64,000 nt of DNA from Bellilinea sp040754815 (GTDB lineage: Bacteria; Chloroflexota; Anaerolineae; Anaerolineales; Anaerolineaceae). Both the position numbers and the translations under genes were made by a program. The notes beneath the pieces were generated by a model that was given only the letters and a program-made list of their open reading frames with translations, did no database searches and had not been told where the DNA came from. Positions 24,247 to 33,222 of the stretch are shown in pieces (within the stretch, counting starts at the first letter, position 1; every line of letters starts with the position of its first letter). The stretch is taken from contig JBFMBX010000001.1 in assembly GCA_040754815.1 (NCBI GenBank), positions 434,001-498,000 of the forward strand. The letters run 5' to 3'.

Positions 24247-27099
24247 ATGCCACAAAAAACTTTTACACAAGATCCGGCCCCCCTGCGCATTACGTTATTG
24301 GGCCGTTTTCACATTGAACATCACGCTCAAGCCATTCAACTTTCCACCCGCAAAACCGAATCGCTGCTTGCTTATCTGATCCTGCACCCATGGCCGCATG
24401 GACGGGAGAAACTGGCCGCTCTCTTTTGGGGGGATTCCTCCGATGCCGAAGCCCGCAACTCTTTGCGGAATGCCCTGGCATCATTGAACAAAAAACTCGG
24501 CCACCCCCTCCTGATTATTGACCGTCATACCGTTTCCCTCAACCGCGAATATCCCTTGATTGTAGATGCTCTTGAATTCGAGGCGCAGGCCGGCGAATAC
24601 CTCTCCAATGCGGCCTCCCGACTACAGCAAATCAACATTGAGTTGTATCAAAACGACCTGCTCACCGACTTCTACGATGATTGGATCTTTCCATTACGCG
24701 AATATTATCGCTCTTTATTCATCCAGACTCTATTGGGCATCATTCAACAATTGCGTTCCAGCAGTGAATATGAAAAAGCCATCGAATACGCATTAAGAGT
24801 CATCACTTTCGACCCTGCCAATGAACAAGCCCATCAACACATCATGTTTTGTCATGCAGCAAAAGGAGACCGCAGTGCCGCAATCAAACAGTATGAAAAA
24901 TACGTAAAGATTTTAAAAGAAGATCTGGGTGTTGAACCCGATTCAGAAACCACCGCCTTGTACGAATGGATCAAACATACACCTCCGGCAGCAAATCTGC
25001 CGGAAGGACGGATCACGAACCTGCCCATCCCGTTAACCTCTTTCATTGGCCGCAGGGATGAGTTAAACCACATCAGGGAGATTCTCAAATCCGCCCGGCT
25101 GCTGACACTCACCGGACCGGGAGGAAGCGGTAAAACCCGCCTGGCAATTGAGGCCGGAAGGGAATTAACCCCTTCCTTCAAGGATGGCGTCTGGTGGGTG
25201 GATCTGACCGCCCTCAAAGACAAAGACAATATACTTTTTTCAATCACCAAGGCTTTGGGAATCCGCGAGGTCAGCAACCAGACCATGCTTGAAACGCTTG
25301 CTCATTCCCTTCGTCCAAAGCATTTGCTACTAATCCTCGATAACTGCGAACACCTCATCAAGCAGTGCGCCCAAATTGCACACTACCTGCTCGAACAATG
25401 CGATCACCTGAAAATCCTCGTCACCAGCCGCGAAACCCTGAATATTGATGGAGAAAAAAACCGCCTTATACCCGGTCTTTCCCTGCCGCCTCAGCCAATC
25501 ACTCCCTTCACCGGACGACTGCTGGAATTTGAGGCCATCCACCTGTTCAATGAGCGCGCCCAAAACGCCGATTCGGGTTTTGCCCTCACGGAGCAAAATG
25601 CGCCCGCGGTGACCCTGATCTGTACCCATCTTGACGGCAATCCGCTGGCAATAGAACTGGCAGCCGCGTGGACGAATCTTCTCACCCCGGCACAGATTGC
25701 CAACCGGCTTAATGAGCGTTTTCAATTTCTCACCAATCGCAACCGTACTGCACCAGCCCGGCATCACACACTGCAAGCCGTGATGGATTGGAGTTTCGAA
25801 CTCTTAAGCGAGAAAGAACAGCTGCTTTTCCGTTATCTGGCAGTATTTTCCGGGAGTTGGAATTTGGAAGCAGCAGAAGAAATTTGCCCGGCAAATGGAC
25901 GTCTCCAAAAAAGTGAAATCATCCACTTACTTTCGAATCTGGTAGATAAATCTCTGGTGATCCTCCGTGGTGCAAAAAAAGGTGAGCCGCGCTACCACAT
26001 GCTGGAAACGATTCGTCAGTATGCCCGCGAAGGTTTAAGCCGCTCCGGTGAATTGTACCAGGGGCAGAGGCGTCATCTTGATTATTTTCTCAAATTAGTT
26101 GAAGCCGTAAAAGCCCATTTGGGTTTTTTCCTGAGTGATCAAGAGATGCTCCACTGGCTTGAAGTGCTCATTCCCGAACATGATAATTTGCGTACTGTAA
26201 TCCATTTTTGTGAGGTAAATCCCCTTCAATCAGGTGCAGGGCTGAAACTGGCAGGTAATTTACACTGGTATTTTCTGGTTCAAAACAGCCTGGAAGAAGG
26301 GCGCGATTGGATCTATAAACTGCAAACATTCAAAAATGACATTTCGCCAGATATCCAAGCGCAGGCGTTCCTAACCTCTGGTTTCCTCGCCGCCTGGCAG
26401 GGTGACTTCGCCTCTGCATTCCCCGCTTGTCAGGAAAGCCTGAGGCTCTTCGAAGAAATCAACCACCCCGCAGGCATCGCTTTCTCCCTGCACGGGCTGG
26501 GGTTTGCTGCAAACGGTCTGGGCAAATATGTCGAAGCCAGCCATTATTTTGACACATGCTTGCAAATTGCCACCGAGATTGATGACAAATGGCTTTTCTC
26601 CATTGCTCTGCACTTTATTGCAATCAGCAATTCTTTTCGGGGTAATTTCGGTGTGGCACGTTCTCAATTTGAGGAATGCATCCGAATAATGAACGACGGC
26701 CATGGCACATCTCAGGGTATTGCCTTTTCAGAATTTCACCTGGGCCGGCTTGCCAGAATAACGGGTGAGTTTGAATCCTCGTTTTCTCATCACGCAGCGG
26801 CTTTGAAACTCTTCATGCGCATCCATGATTTGCGCGGCATTGGTTATTCCCTGTTCGGGTTTGCCTGCCTGGCACACGAGATGGAAAATCCGGCGCGCAC
26901 CGCAAAACTCATCGGGGCAATCGATTTGCTTCGTGAACAACTTGGCTCGCTGCTGGAAACAATTCTGCAAGAGGAATATGAACACACTCGTTCTGCTGTG
27001 CAGGCAATGCTTGGAGAAGAACGCTTCATGGAACTTTGCACCGCAGGGCGCAGTATGCCATTGGAGCAAATAATGGACTTGGCGTTAAGTTCTGAATAA
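24247..27099 (+). CDS. BTAD-AAA/NB-ARC-TPR transcriptional regulator (AfsR-like)
   Basis: 950 residues. Residues 1-240 form a winged-helix DNA-binding part followed by a BTAD (LITLLGRFHIEHHAQAIQL start, then EKYVKILKEDLGVEPDSETTALYEWIK, the helical BTAD end). An NTPase follows: Walker A GPGGSGKT at 290-297 and Walker B LLILDNCEH. The C-terminal half is helical with TPR-like repeats (GIAFSLHGLGFAANGLGKYVEASHYFD shortened). These regulators sense a signal through NTP-dependent oligomerisation. ATG at 24247 follows an in-frame TTG with little SD. Next gene downstream is a secreted protein, a possible target. Confidence 0.85.
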   Translation: MPQKTFTQDPAPLRITLLGRFHIEHHAQAIQLSTRKTESLLAYLILHPWPHGREKLAALFWGDSSDAEARNSLRNALASLNKKLGHPLLIIDRHTVSLNREYPLIVDALEFEAQAGEYLSNAASRLQQINIELYQNDLLTDFYDDWIFPLREYYRSLFIQTLLGIIQQLRSSSEYEKAIEYALRVITFDPANEQAHQHIMFCHAAKGDRSAAIKQYEKYVKILKEDLGVEPDSETTALYEWIKHTPPAANLPEGRITNLPIPLTSFIGRRDELNHIREILKSARLLTLTGPGGSGKTRLAIEAGRELTPSFKDGVWWVDLTALKDKDNILFSITKALGIREVSNQTMLETLAHSLRPKHLLLILDNCEHLIKQCAQIAHYLLEQCDHLKILVTSRETLNIDGEKNRLIPGLSLPPQPITPFTGRLLEFEAIHLFNERAQNADSGFALTEQNAPAVTLICTHLDGNPLAIELAAAWTNLLTPAQIANRLNERFQFLTNRNRTAPARHHTLQAVMDWSFELLSEKEQLLFRYLAVFSGSWNLEAAEEICPANGRLQKSEIIHLLSNLVDKSLVILRGAKKGEPRYHMLETIRQYAREGLSRSGELYQGQRRHLDYFLKLVEAVKAHLGFFLSDQEMLHWLEVLIPEHDNLRTVIHFCEVNPLQSGAGLKLAGNLHWYFLVQNSLEEGRDWIYKLQTFKNDISPDIQAQAFLTSGFLAAWQGDFASAFPACQESLRLFEEINHPAGIAFSLHGLGFAANGLGKYVEASHYFDTCLQIATEIDDKWLFSIALHFIAISNSFRGNFGVARSQFEECIRIMNDGHGTSQGIAFSEFHLGRLARITGEFESSFSHHAAALKLFMRIHDLRGIGYSLFGFACLAHEMENPARTAKLIGAIDLLREQLGSLLETILQEEYEHTRSAVQAMLGEERFMELCTAGRSMPLEQIMDLALSSE

Positions 27100-27121
27100 C
27101 GATGTCACCGCGAAAAGTCCC

Positions 27122-27143
27122 ACCTGCATTCTGCAGGTTTTTT
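27122..27143 (+). terminator. Terminator of the BTAD regulator gene
   Basis: ACCTGCA (27122-27128), loop TTC, TGCAGGT (27132-27138), then six T. Confidence 0.85.
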
Positions 27144-27253
27144 GTTTTTAAAACGGGCACGGAATTTAATGATTTTTTTGCGGTCAGTGGCTATTGTGGT
27201 GATCAGGATGGAATTTGTCCAATTCTGATACATTCCAAAAGGAGAAAAAAATC

Positions 27254-27778
27254 ATGAAACTCAGTTTTCGGTTGGTTGGTTTGTTCGTGCTGGTTCTTGT
27301 GCTGGGATCAGCGGCCTTCGCCGCCAAAGCCGCAAACCAGAAGGGCCTTCCTTTCAAAGCACGAAGCTTTGAGGTGGTTACACAGGAAGGCATCCTGGAA
27401 GGCTTAAAATGCCCTGCTTTTGAAGTAATCGCCGAGGGGAGCGGCACCGGCACGCATATTGGCGATTTCACCGTAATTCGGCGGCATTGCTTTACCCCGC
27501 CCGACCATCCCGCCTTTACCGGGGAAGTGATTCATGACGGTAAGTATGAAATCACGGCTGCCAACGGGGATAAATTGTGGGGTACCTATTCAGGTCAATT
27601 GCAGCCCACTGAGTTTGGCGAGCAAGGGCCTACTCGCGGGATAATCACCGCGCCTTCAACAATTGACGGCGGCACCGGTGTGTTTGCCGGTGCGCAGGGT
27701 AAATTTAAGGCTGTCGGCGACTACGACCTGATAAGAGACCAGGGCACCTTCAAGTACTACGGCTGGATTTCCTACTGA
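27254..27778 (+). CDS. Secreted barrel-like protein (allene-oxide-cyclase/DUF3224-like)
   Basis: 174 residues with a clear signal peptide (LVGLFVLVLVLGSAAFAAKA). The mature part is beta-rich with glycine-centred strands (GSGTGTHIGDFTVIRRHC, then GGTGVFAGAQGKFKAVGDYD), as in small calycin/AOC-barrel proteins such as DUF3224 family members. AAAGGAG precedes the ATG at 27254. Lies after the BTAD regulator with a terminator between, so it has its own promoter. Function unknown; ligand binding is a family-level guess. Confidence 0.7.
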   Translation: MKLSFRLVGLFVLVLVLGSAAFAAKAANQKGLPFKARSFEVVTQEGILEGLKCPAFEVIAEGSGTGTHIGDFTVIRRHCFTPPDHPAFTGEVIHDGKYEITAANGDKLWGTYSGQLQPTEFGEQGPTRGIITAPSTIDGGTGVFAGAQGKFKAVGDYDLIRDQGTFKYYGWISY

Positions 27779-27836
27779 CATGCCGGAGTTCAGTTTGAGT
27801 GATGGAACTCAGGCTGAACCCCGGGAAATGTAACAA

Positions 27837-27882
27837 CGAACGGTCACCTGCTTGTAAGTTCATCCGAGCAGGTGATTGTTCG
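27837..27882 (-). terminator. Hairpin between secreted protein and glycosyltransferase genes
   Basis: CACCTGCT (27845-27852) pairs with AGCAGGTG (27867-27874), and outside that CGAAC pairs with GTTCG. On the minus strand it lies about 100 bases after the glycosyltransferase stop and is followed by a weak T-rich tract; could also serve the plus strand. Confidence 0.5.
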
Positions 27883-27985
27883 GGTTAGAAGATGAGTTTG
27901 CCCCTCAAGGAATGAGAAAAAAAGACCATCTTTCATCCTGTTATGGTGGTATTCCTCAATTCAATTGGGATGAGGTAACCAACCA

Positions 27986-29227
27986 CTACAGCGAATTGAT
28001 GATTTCGACCGTCTTTTGAAGACCATTCTCCCTGCGGATTACATCACCCATCGTTAAGGCGTTGCGCCGAATGGATTCATCTTCGATTGCCATCTGAAGC
28101 GCAAAGGACACCTGTCCGGCAGTCAAATTATCAGCATTCAGAGGAGGAGGGCAAACCCCGACGGCATGCAGTCTTCTTGCCCAAAAAGGCTGATCCGCAG
28201 CCAGCGGCAGCGCCACACACGGCCTGCCCGAACGCAAAACAGCCGCCGTCGTACCCGCGCCGGCATGGTGAATGATCGCGGCACAACGTGGAAAAAGCCA
28301 CTCATGAGGGGCGTCCCGAAGAAAAAGCAATTCTGGGCTCGCTTCAATGCCGCGCCATTCATCCCAACCGGTCAGGATTATGGCTCTGCTTCCTGTCCGT
28401 TGTACCCCTTCTATCAGAACACGCTGGAGGTGTTTGGAATTGGGATGGATCATGCTGCCCAAACCAATGCATACGGGAGGCTGGCCGGAAGATAAAAATT
28501 CTTTCAATTCTGCCGGCGGCCGATAAACACTCGAACTTTCCAAAAACCAGAAACCGGTTTGATGCACATGCGCTGGAAAATCCGGTTCGGGCGGCACAAG
28601 CGTTGGGCTGTAAGCCAACACTAGCGGCGTGGCATTTCTCTCCCCTGTTGATTTGAACGGCCAGAACAGCTGCTGCGGGAAATGATGAGCGTATTTCCGA
28701 ATACGCGGGTACATTAATCGTTGCGACCAGATAAAAATAAAATTGGCTAGATGATGGGACAGGCGGTGATATCCCTTCCCAAACGGAAGTAAAGGAAACC
28801 CCATATTCGGATAACTGGAACTGACGATGAACATGGGGAAAAATTGAACGGAAAGATCGGGAATTTCCAGATGGCGGGCAAAAGCATGAGCGCCAAGCGT
28901 AAAAAGAAAGGTGTGGACGATCAAATCCGCCTTTTGACAGGCAAGCCAGGCCGTGCGTGCCACATCCAGTGCAACCGGCTCAACAACTTCTCTGATGACC
29001 CGCACCATTGCCAATCCATTCCTGCCGGCTTGGTTGAGCCCTTTCGAAATTTTTGTCACATCCCCCGGCAAGGCAATGGCGGGAATTTTCATTTGATCTG
29101 CGATGTTTGCCAAAGAAGCCGGCAGCGCCAGCAGAGGCTCATGCCCTTCGCGTTGCAGGGCTTGTGCTAAAGCAAGGCAGGGTTGCACATCCCCCCGCGA
29201 TCCATAAGTAAGTATCGTAATCCGCAC
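27986..29227 (-). CDS. GT1-family glycosyltransferase (UGT/sterol glucosyltransferase-like)
   Basis: 413 residues. N-terminal ILTYGSRGDVQPCLALAQAL is the GT1 start, and IIHHAGAGTTAAVLRSGRP with PLAADQPFWARRL is the donor-binding signature. Enzymes of this group put sugars on lipids, sterols or natural products. No signal peptide. Single minus-strand gene. Acceptor cannot be told; lipid or secondary-metabolite acceptors are both possible. Confidence 0.85.
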   Translation of the reverse strand: MRITILTYGSRGDVQPCLALAQALQREGHEPLLALPASLANIADQMKIPAIALPGDVTKISKGLNQAGRNGLAMVRVIREVVEPVALDVARTAWLACQKADLIVHTFLFTLGAHAFARHLEIPDLSVQFFPMFIVSSSYPNMGFPLLPFGKGYHRLSHHLANFIFIWSQRLMYPRIRKYAHHFPQQLFWPFKSTGERNATPLVLAYSPTLVPPEPDFPAHVHQTGFWFLESSSVYRPPAELKEFLSSGQPPVCIGLGSMIHPNSKHLQRVLIEGVQRTGSRAIILTGWDEWRGIEASPELLFLRDAPHEWLFPRCAAIIHHAGAGTTAAVLRSGRPCVALPLAADQPFWARRLHAVGVCPPPLNADNLTAGQVSFALQMAIEDESIRRNALTMGDVIRRENGLQKTVEIINSL

Positions 29228-29642
29228 CCAGACTTTTCCTGATTTTTATCTAAAGTTTGCCTGTGGATTTTAACCGCTGTGATCCGTTTCAGCCAGTCCA
29301 TCGGTGAACTTACCGCGACTTGAATAAAACTAATTAACCAGTAATTTATTTATATACCCGTTTCTGACGCGGGAACAAACTACAGAGCAGACAACCTCAA
29401 AGCAGATTAATGCCGGTAGTCCCAACTGAATCAAGTCTGCATCGGTAAAATTGCTGTTTGTAGCGATGGAGGGAAAGGACATGCTTTTCAATTGAATTAG
29501 CGGAGCGTATTTATAACCTGTAACAATATTCTCCGGTTCCAACTTATCTGATGTCAGAACCGGAGTTTTCATTGTGAATTGTTATTTTTCTGGTTTTCCA
29601 CTTAGGTAATCAGGCAGCGGTGAAAAAAACCACCTCAACGGC
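29228..29642. other. Intergenic region with one hairpin
   Basis: 415 bases. The clear structure is CTCCGGTTC (29531-29539) pairing perfectly with GAACCGGAG (29557-29565), followed on plus by TTTTC. It lies downstream of the lipoprotein gene on the minus strand. An 80-codon minus-strand open frame here includes this hairpin and is not supported (see rejected). Confidence 0.5.
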
Positions 29643-30107
29643 TCATTTCCCGGCAAACTGTCCGCCCAAAACCTCTTCCAATTGATTGAGCATTGCCTCG
29701 TCGCTACCAATATAGAGTGCAAGTACCCGCCCCTGTTTAAAGAAATGCGGTGCATCTATCCAGGCGACCATACTTGTGCCAATCGAGCTTCCATCAGGTG
29801 CAACCTGAGCCGCATCTGCTTCCATTGCCTCGGCGGATTCATACTCGAAGAGCTGCACATCCATCCCGTTTACTTTGACAACCTGCCCCTTGACGGAGAA
29901 AAAAGGCTGCTCAACCTCATCACCAACCTCAACTTCCGCACCGGTCGCGCGCAGAGCGTCCAGTAAACCAGCCTGATCCTCCACTTCACCGCCATGCGAG
30001 GAAGCAACTGAGCCGAATGGCACGTTAATTCCACTCAGTGAGGCACAGGCAGAGAGAAAAATCACAGCCGCAACGACTACCACCATCGAAAATAATTGGG
30101 TTTTCAT
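29643..30107 (-). CDS. Small lipoprotein, unknown function
   Basis: 154 residues with signal and lipobox FLSACASL (C21). The mature part has a beta-sandwich look with a late conserved-looking stretch APHFFKQGRVLALYIGSDE. AAGGAG precedes the ATG. I know proteins of similar shape only as hypothetical lipoproteins of Chloroflexota and Firmicutes. Expected anchored to the outer face of the cytoplasmic membrane. Confidence 0.7.
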   Translation of the reverse strand: MKTQLFSMVVVVAAVIFLSACASLSGINVPFGSVASSHGGEVEDQAGLLDALRATGAEVEVGDEVEQPFFSVKGQVVKVNGMDVQLFEYESAEAMEADAAQVAPDGSSIGTSMVAWIDAPHFFKQGRVLALYIGSDEAMLNQLEEVLGGQFAGK

Positions 30108-30466
30108 TTCTAAACTCCTTTTTACCAGTAAATTTGGCTTGAAATTGAATTGATAAATAAAAGACGAGAAGATGCTCGTTATTGTTCCTGCGATTGGGAA
30201 AGAAATACAATCAGGTAAACTGGCGGTTTACACTTGAAGATTTGGCTTCATTCACCAAAAACATAATATGAAAATACCGATAGAACATTCTTCTAGGGCA
30301 GAAAAAAAACAGTTTTTCCTCAGTCCCCCTTTGCTTGGGATTAAATTAAAAAACGTCTTCCCCCTGGATGGACTGCTACACGCACGCTCAAAATTGAGGG
30401 ATTAGGTCAAATACGCAGTGTGGAAATTATGGAATAGCCCTGATGCTCGGTAAAATTGCGCCTCAG
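30108..30466. other. Intergenic region, no gene seen
   Basis: About 360 bases, AT-rich. TAGAACATTCTTCTA near 30283 is a small imperfect inverted repeat. No coding frame is convincing. Confidence 0.4.
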
Positions 30467-31039
30467 TTATAAACCCGATACATTAACGACGAAAAGAATG
30501 AGAAGCAAAACAGCGGTCACAAGGCTGGCAGTCAGCGCACGCTTTCGTTGTATGGGCGGCAGTTCCATTGTGCTGCGATAGTAAAAATATGCCCCGCCGA
30601 CCGCCAGACCCAACTCGATAATTGCACTGACAACGGGAAATTCCCAAAGTCCGAACCCAAGCAACGGGAAATTTCCCCAATTCGCTGGAAGTATGGGAAT
30701 GTCAGGACGATGAACGAGTAAATCGAGAAACCAGTGCGAAAGTACAACCGCACCGATAACCATACCGCCCTCTTTTTTCCAACGCAGACTTGCCAGCCAC
30801 CCTGTGGCGAGGGAAATTAATAGAGCGCCACCCAATGAATGGGTATAGAAAGCGTTAATGATCACTTCCCCATACATTGGCTTTGCGGGATTGATGGGCT
30901 CAAAACTTTCCAAACCAAACAGTGAGAATATGATAAAAATCACATCCAGCCAGAAAGTTGCCAGCAAAAGTGACCAAAGAGGGAGTTGGGGGGCAATCTT
31001 CTTGACACCTGCCGCCAGACCAAAATGACCGGTAATCAT
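30467..31039 (-). CDS. Multi-helix membrane protein (YdjM/DUF457-like)
   Basis: 190 residues, about five membrane helices, starting MITGHFGLAAGVKK with a histidine near the N-terminus and a THSLGG and SHWFLDLLVHRPD histidine set. This pattern of H-containing loops is like membrane metal-dependent hydrolases (YdjM, DUF457). Activity not established. ATG at 31039 overlaps the stop of a 34-codon gene upstream by four bases. Confidence 0.7.
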   Translation of the reverse strand: MITGHFGLAAGVKKIAPQLPLWSLLLATFWLDVIFIIFSLFGLESFEPINPAKPMYGEVIINAFYTHSLGGALLISLATGWLASLRWKKEGGMVIGAVVLSHWFLDLLVHRPDIPILPANWGNFPLLGFGLWEFPVVSAIIELGLAVGGAYFYYRSTMELPPIQRKRALTASLVTAVLLLILFVVNVSGL

Positions 31040-31140
31040 GATTTTTTCTCCGCTGTGTGTTTGTTCTGATCCCAGTTCATTCGGGAATCGAACCAGCCAG
31101 CAACAACTACTAGAATTAACATTATCACCATTGAATACAT
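31036..31140 (-). CDS. 34-residue single-span membrane peptide
   Basis: Short gene. ATG at 31140 is preceded by AAGGA with eight bases between, directly after the stop of the serine hydrolase gene. The product starts MYSMVIMLILVVVAGWF, one membrane helix, then a polar tail of about 17 residues. Its TGA overlaps the ATG of the next membrane gene as ATGA, so both are translationally coupled. A subunit or folding partner of that protein is inferred. Size alone gives modest confidence. Confidence 0.6.
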   Translation of the reverse strand: MYSMVIMLILVVVAGWFDSRMNWDQNKHTAEKKS

Positions 31141-31153
31141 GCTTATAATCCTT

Positions 31154-32329
31154 TCATGGAATATTTTGAGATAAATAAGTGAACAAATCCAGCCATAAAG
31201 TTGTATTATCGCCCTCCCGCCCCAAACGGATTATGATCACATTCCGCCGCGGATTGACATAAAGATATTGCCCTAAATGCCCTGCTCCGAAATAGGCATT
31301 GTCATTTGCACCTAACCACCAGTAATATTGATAACTTTTTATACCCCCCTCGAACATCATGGTTGAAGGATGACGGGTTTCGCCGGGATTAACTTGTGTG
31401 GATTTCCACACCCAATCACTGGAAAGGATTTGTGCCCCATTCCACTTTCCGTTGTTCAGCATCAGCAATCCGAACCTGGCAAAGTCTCGCCCTGTGGCGG
31501 CAAGACAGCACCACACTTTTTCAAGTGCATCCGCACCGGAATGATCTATGGTATAAAAACCATCATATTCCATCCCAAGAGGAAGCCACACCATTTCTTC
31601 CATGTAGTCGGTGATCGTTTTATCCTTTAAAACTCGCTTGAGGATAAGACTCAACAATGCGGTATCCCCGGATTTGTAGATAAACTGCGTCCCCGGCTCG
31701 TCAATAACTTTGAGTGTGGTTGTAATTTCTTTTTCCAATCTTGGCGAATACTCGAAGCGCGGATGCAGGCTGAGCGGATTGAGCTCGTTGAATCCCGTCT
31801 GCCTGTAGTTCGAACCCGAAGCCATTTGAAGCAAATGTTCAATGGTAACCCGCTCAAATCCGTGCCCTGCAAGCTCAGGAACAAAATCCGTTACGCGTTG
31901 ATCAACGCGAAAATAACCATCATCCACCGCCTGACCAACCAGAATTGAGAACAGTGATTTTGACATCGAAAACGCCTGAATGGCATCTGAAACGCTATAG
32001 CCTCCAAAGTAACGCTCATAGAGAATGGTATCACCCTTCAAAATAAGGAAGGCAAGCGTGCCGTTGCTTTCAAGGAAAGTATCGAGGGGAAAACCCTGAT
32101 AAGTCTCAGGTATAAATAAGCCATTATCCGTCTTAAGTTCAGATGGCTTTTCACTAGCCCGAAGTACGCGGTAAGGAAAAATCTTGAAATCTTCGATATC
32201 GGTAGTGTTATAGTAAAACATTCGAAAAGCGGTATCAGGTGCTGCTGTTGCAGCAATAAACGCAAAGAGAAAAACAAAAAAAGAAAGCACACCGATCAGA
32301 AAATTGCGGATAATTTTAAAGGTTTTCAA
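31154..32329 (-). CDS. Penicillin-binding-like serine hydrolase (beta-lactamase family)
   Basis: 391 residues, one N-terminal membrane helix (about 8-28), so anchored with the catalytic domain outside. Class C beta-lactamase-like motifs: S121xxK124 (SMSK), Y218-K-S220 (YKSG) in the place of YxN, and a late GAGHLGQYLYV as the KTG-like block. Such proteins are D-amino-acid or ester hydrolases in most cases. Upstream on the minus strand is the YrdB gene (111-base gap), downstream the 34-residue peptide (13-base gap). Confidence 0.8.
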   Translation of the reverse strand: MKTFKIIRNFLIGVLSFFVFLFAFIAATAAPDTAFRMFYYNTTDIEDFKIFPYRVLRASEKPSELKTDNGLFIPETYQGFPLDTFLESNGTLAFLILKGDTILYERYFGGYSVSDAIQAFSMSKSLFSILVGQAVDDGYFRVDQRVTDFVPELAGHGFERVTIEHLLQMASGSNYRQTGFNELNPLSLHPRFEYSPRLEKEITTTLKVIDEPGTQFIYKSGDTALLSLILKRVLKDKTITDYMEEMVWLPLGMEYDGFYTIDHSGADALEKVWCCLAATGRDFARFGLLMLNNGKWNGAQILSSDWVWKSTQVNPGETRHPSTMMFEGGIKSYQYYWWLGANDNAYFGAGHLGQYLYVNPRRNVIIIRLGREGDNTTLWLDLFTYLSQNIP

Positions 32330-32440
32330 GGTTAACTTATTCCTTTATCAAACCTCTGGCGTATCGATTCACCGCCCGGTTAAATTCATCCAATTCTGGT
32401 AAGTTGAGAAAAAATAACTGACGGCAGGCACTTGACCATC

Positions 32441-32821
32441 TTAGCTTTTAAGGGAATCCAGAGTATGGGTTTGCGGTTTCAACAGTGTGTTGCCCGTAGC
32501 ATACACAAGGATGTGATGGACAATTGAAATTACTCCAAGTGCCACTCCCCAAATCTCTGCGCCTGCTTCATACCACGCCAGTGCGGCCAAACCGGAAATT
32601 GCAAGTTCCTGAATCAATCTGAATGTTTCAGCGAGCGAGCCTGCCTTACGGAAATCAACCAATCCCCAAATACCAAAGCCAATTGCTGGTACAAGGATAC
32701 TCAAGAGTATTTTCATGGTGGTATTTTCACCTATCTTAAATCCCCAATAAGCGAAAGCAATGAGGATGCCCACCTCCATCAGGCCGCGTAATCCGACATT
32801 GAACCATTTTATTTTTGACAC
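32441..32821 (-). CDS. YrdB-like membrane protein (DUF2568)
   Basis: 126 residues, four membrane helices, typical of DUF2568/YrdB. The start is a GTG at 32821, chosen because GGAG lies ten bases upstream; a longer reading to 32878 has no SD. Hydrophobic throughout with LRGLMEVGILIAFAYWGF at its first helix. Function unknown. First gene of a probable minus-strand unit with the serine hydrolase and two membrane proteins. Confidence 0.75.
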   Translation of the reverse strand: MSKIKWFNVGLRGLMEVGILIAFAYWGFKIGENTTMKILLSILVPAIGFGIWGLVDFRKAGSLAETFRLIQELAISGLAALAWYEAGAEIWGVALGVISIVHHILVYATGNTLLKPQTHTLDSLKS

Positions 32822-33222
32822 TTTATGACATCTCCAAAAATTTTGCTTCTTTTTACATGGGACGAACCGCAATCGCACGTTTGGCGTTCACCAGCAGTGC
32901 AAATGCCCTAAATTTGAATACAAATCCTTCCCTGATCTTTCCTCAAGTTTGTATCAGATTGCTTTTAACCCCTTTCCGTCACACTATTATTATTTAACCG
33001 GCTTTATCGGCGCGAGAACTTGCCTTGGAAAGGGAAAGTTAATACAATCGCCGCTCACCGATGATTATTAAAGTTAATGTAGATTTTATATCTATAATTT
33101 GATAAAATCAATCATAATTATAAAATAATTTCAACAAACAAGCAGTTAATCAACGAAAATAATCGGGATTTATTCAAATGGTGTAGCATCAAGTGTTCTA
33201 GTGGGATTAAACAAGGAATAAA
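32822..33222. other. Divergent intergenic region
   Basis: About 400 AT-rich bases between two diverging units. TTGCCT (33020-33025) and TACAAT (33043-33048), 17 bases apart on plus, form a candidate promoter about 170 bases from the next gene. No other structure seen. Confidence 0.4.

Noticed and set aside
24108..24317. 69-codon frame overlapping the start of the BTAD regulator
   Set aside because: Overlaps the real gene by 70 bases in another frame and lacks an SD.
29330..29572. 80-codon minus-strand frame after the lipoprotein gene
   Set aside because: No SD, no recognisable motif, and its first codons include a perfect hairpin, which fits an RNA element better.
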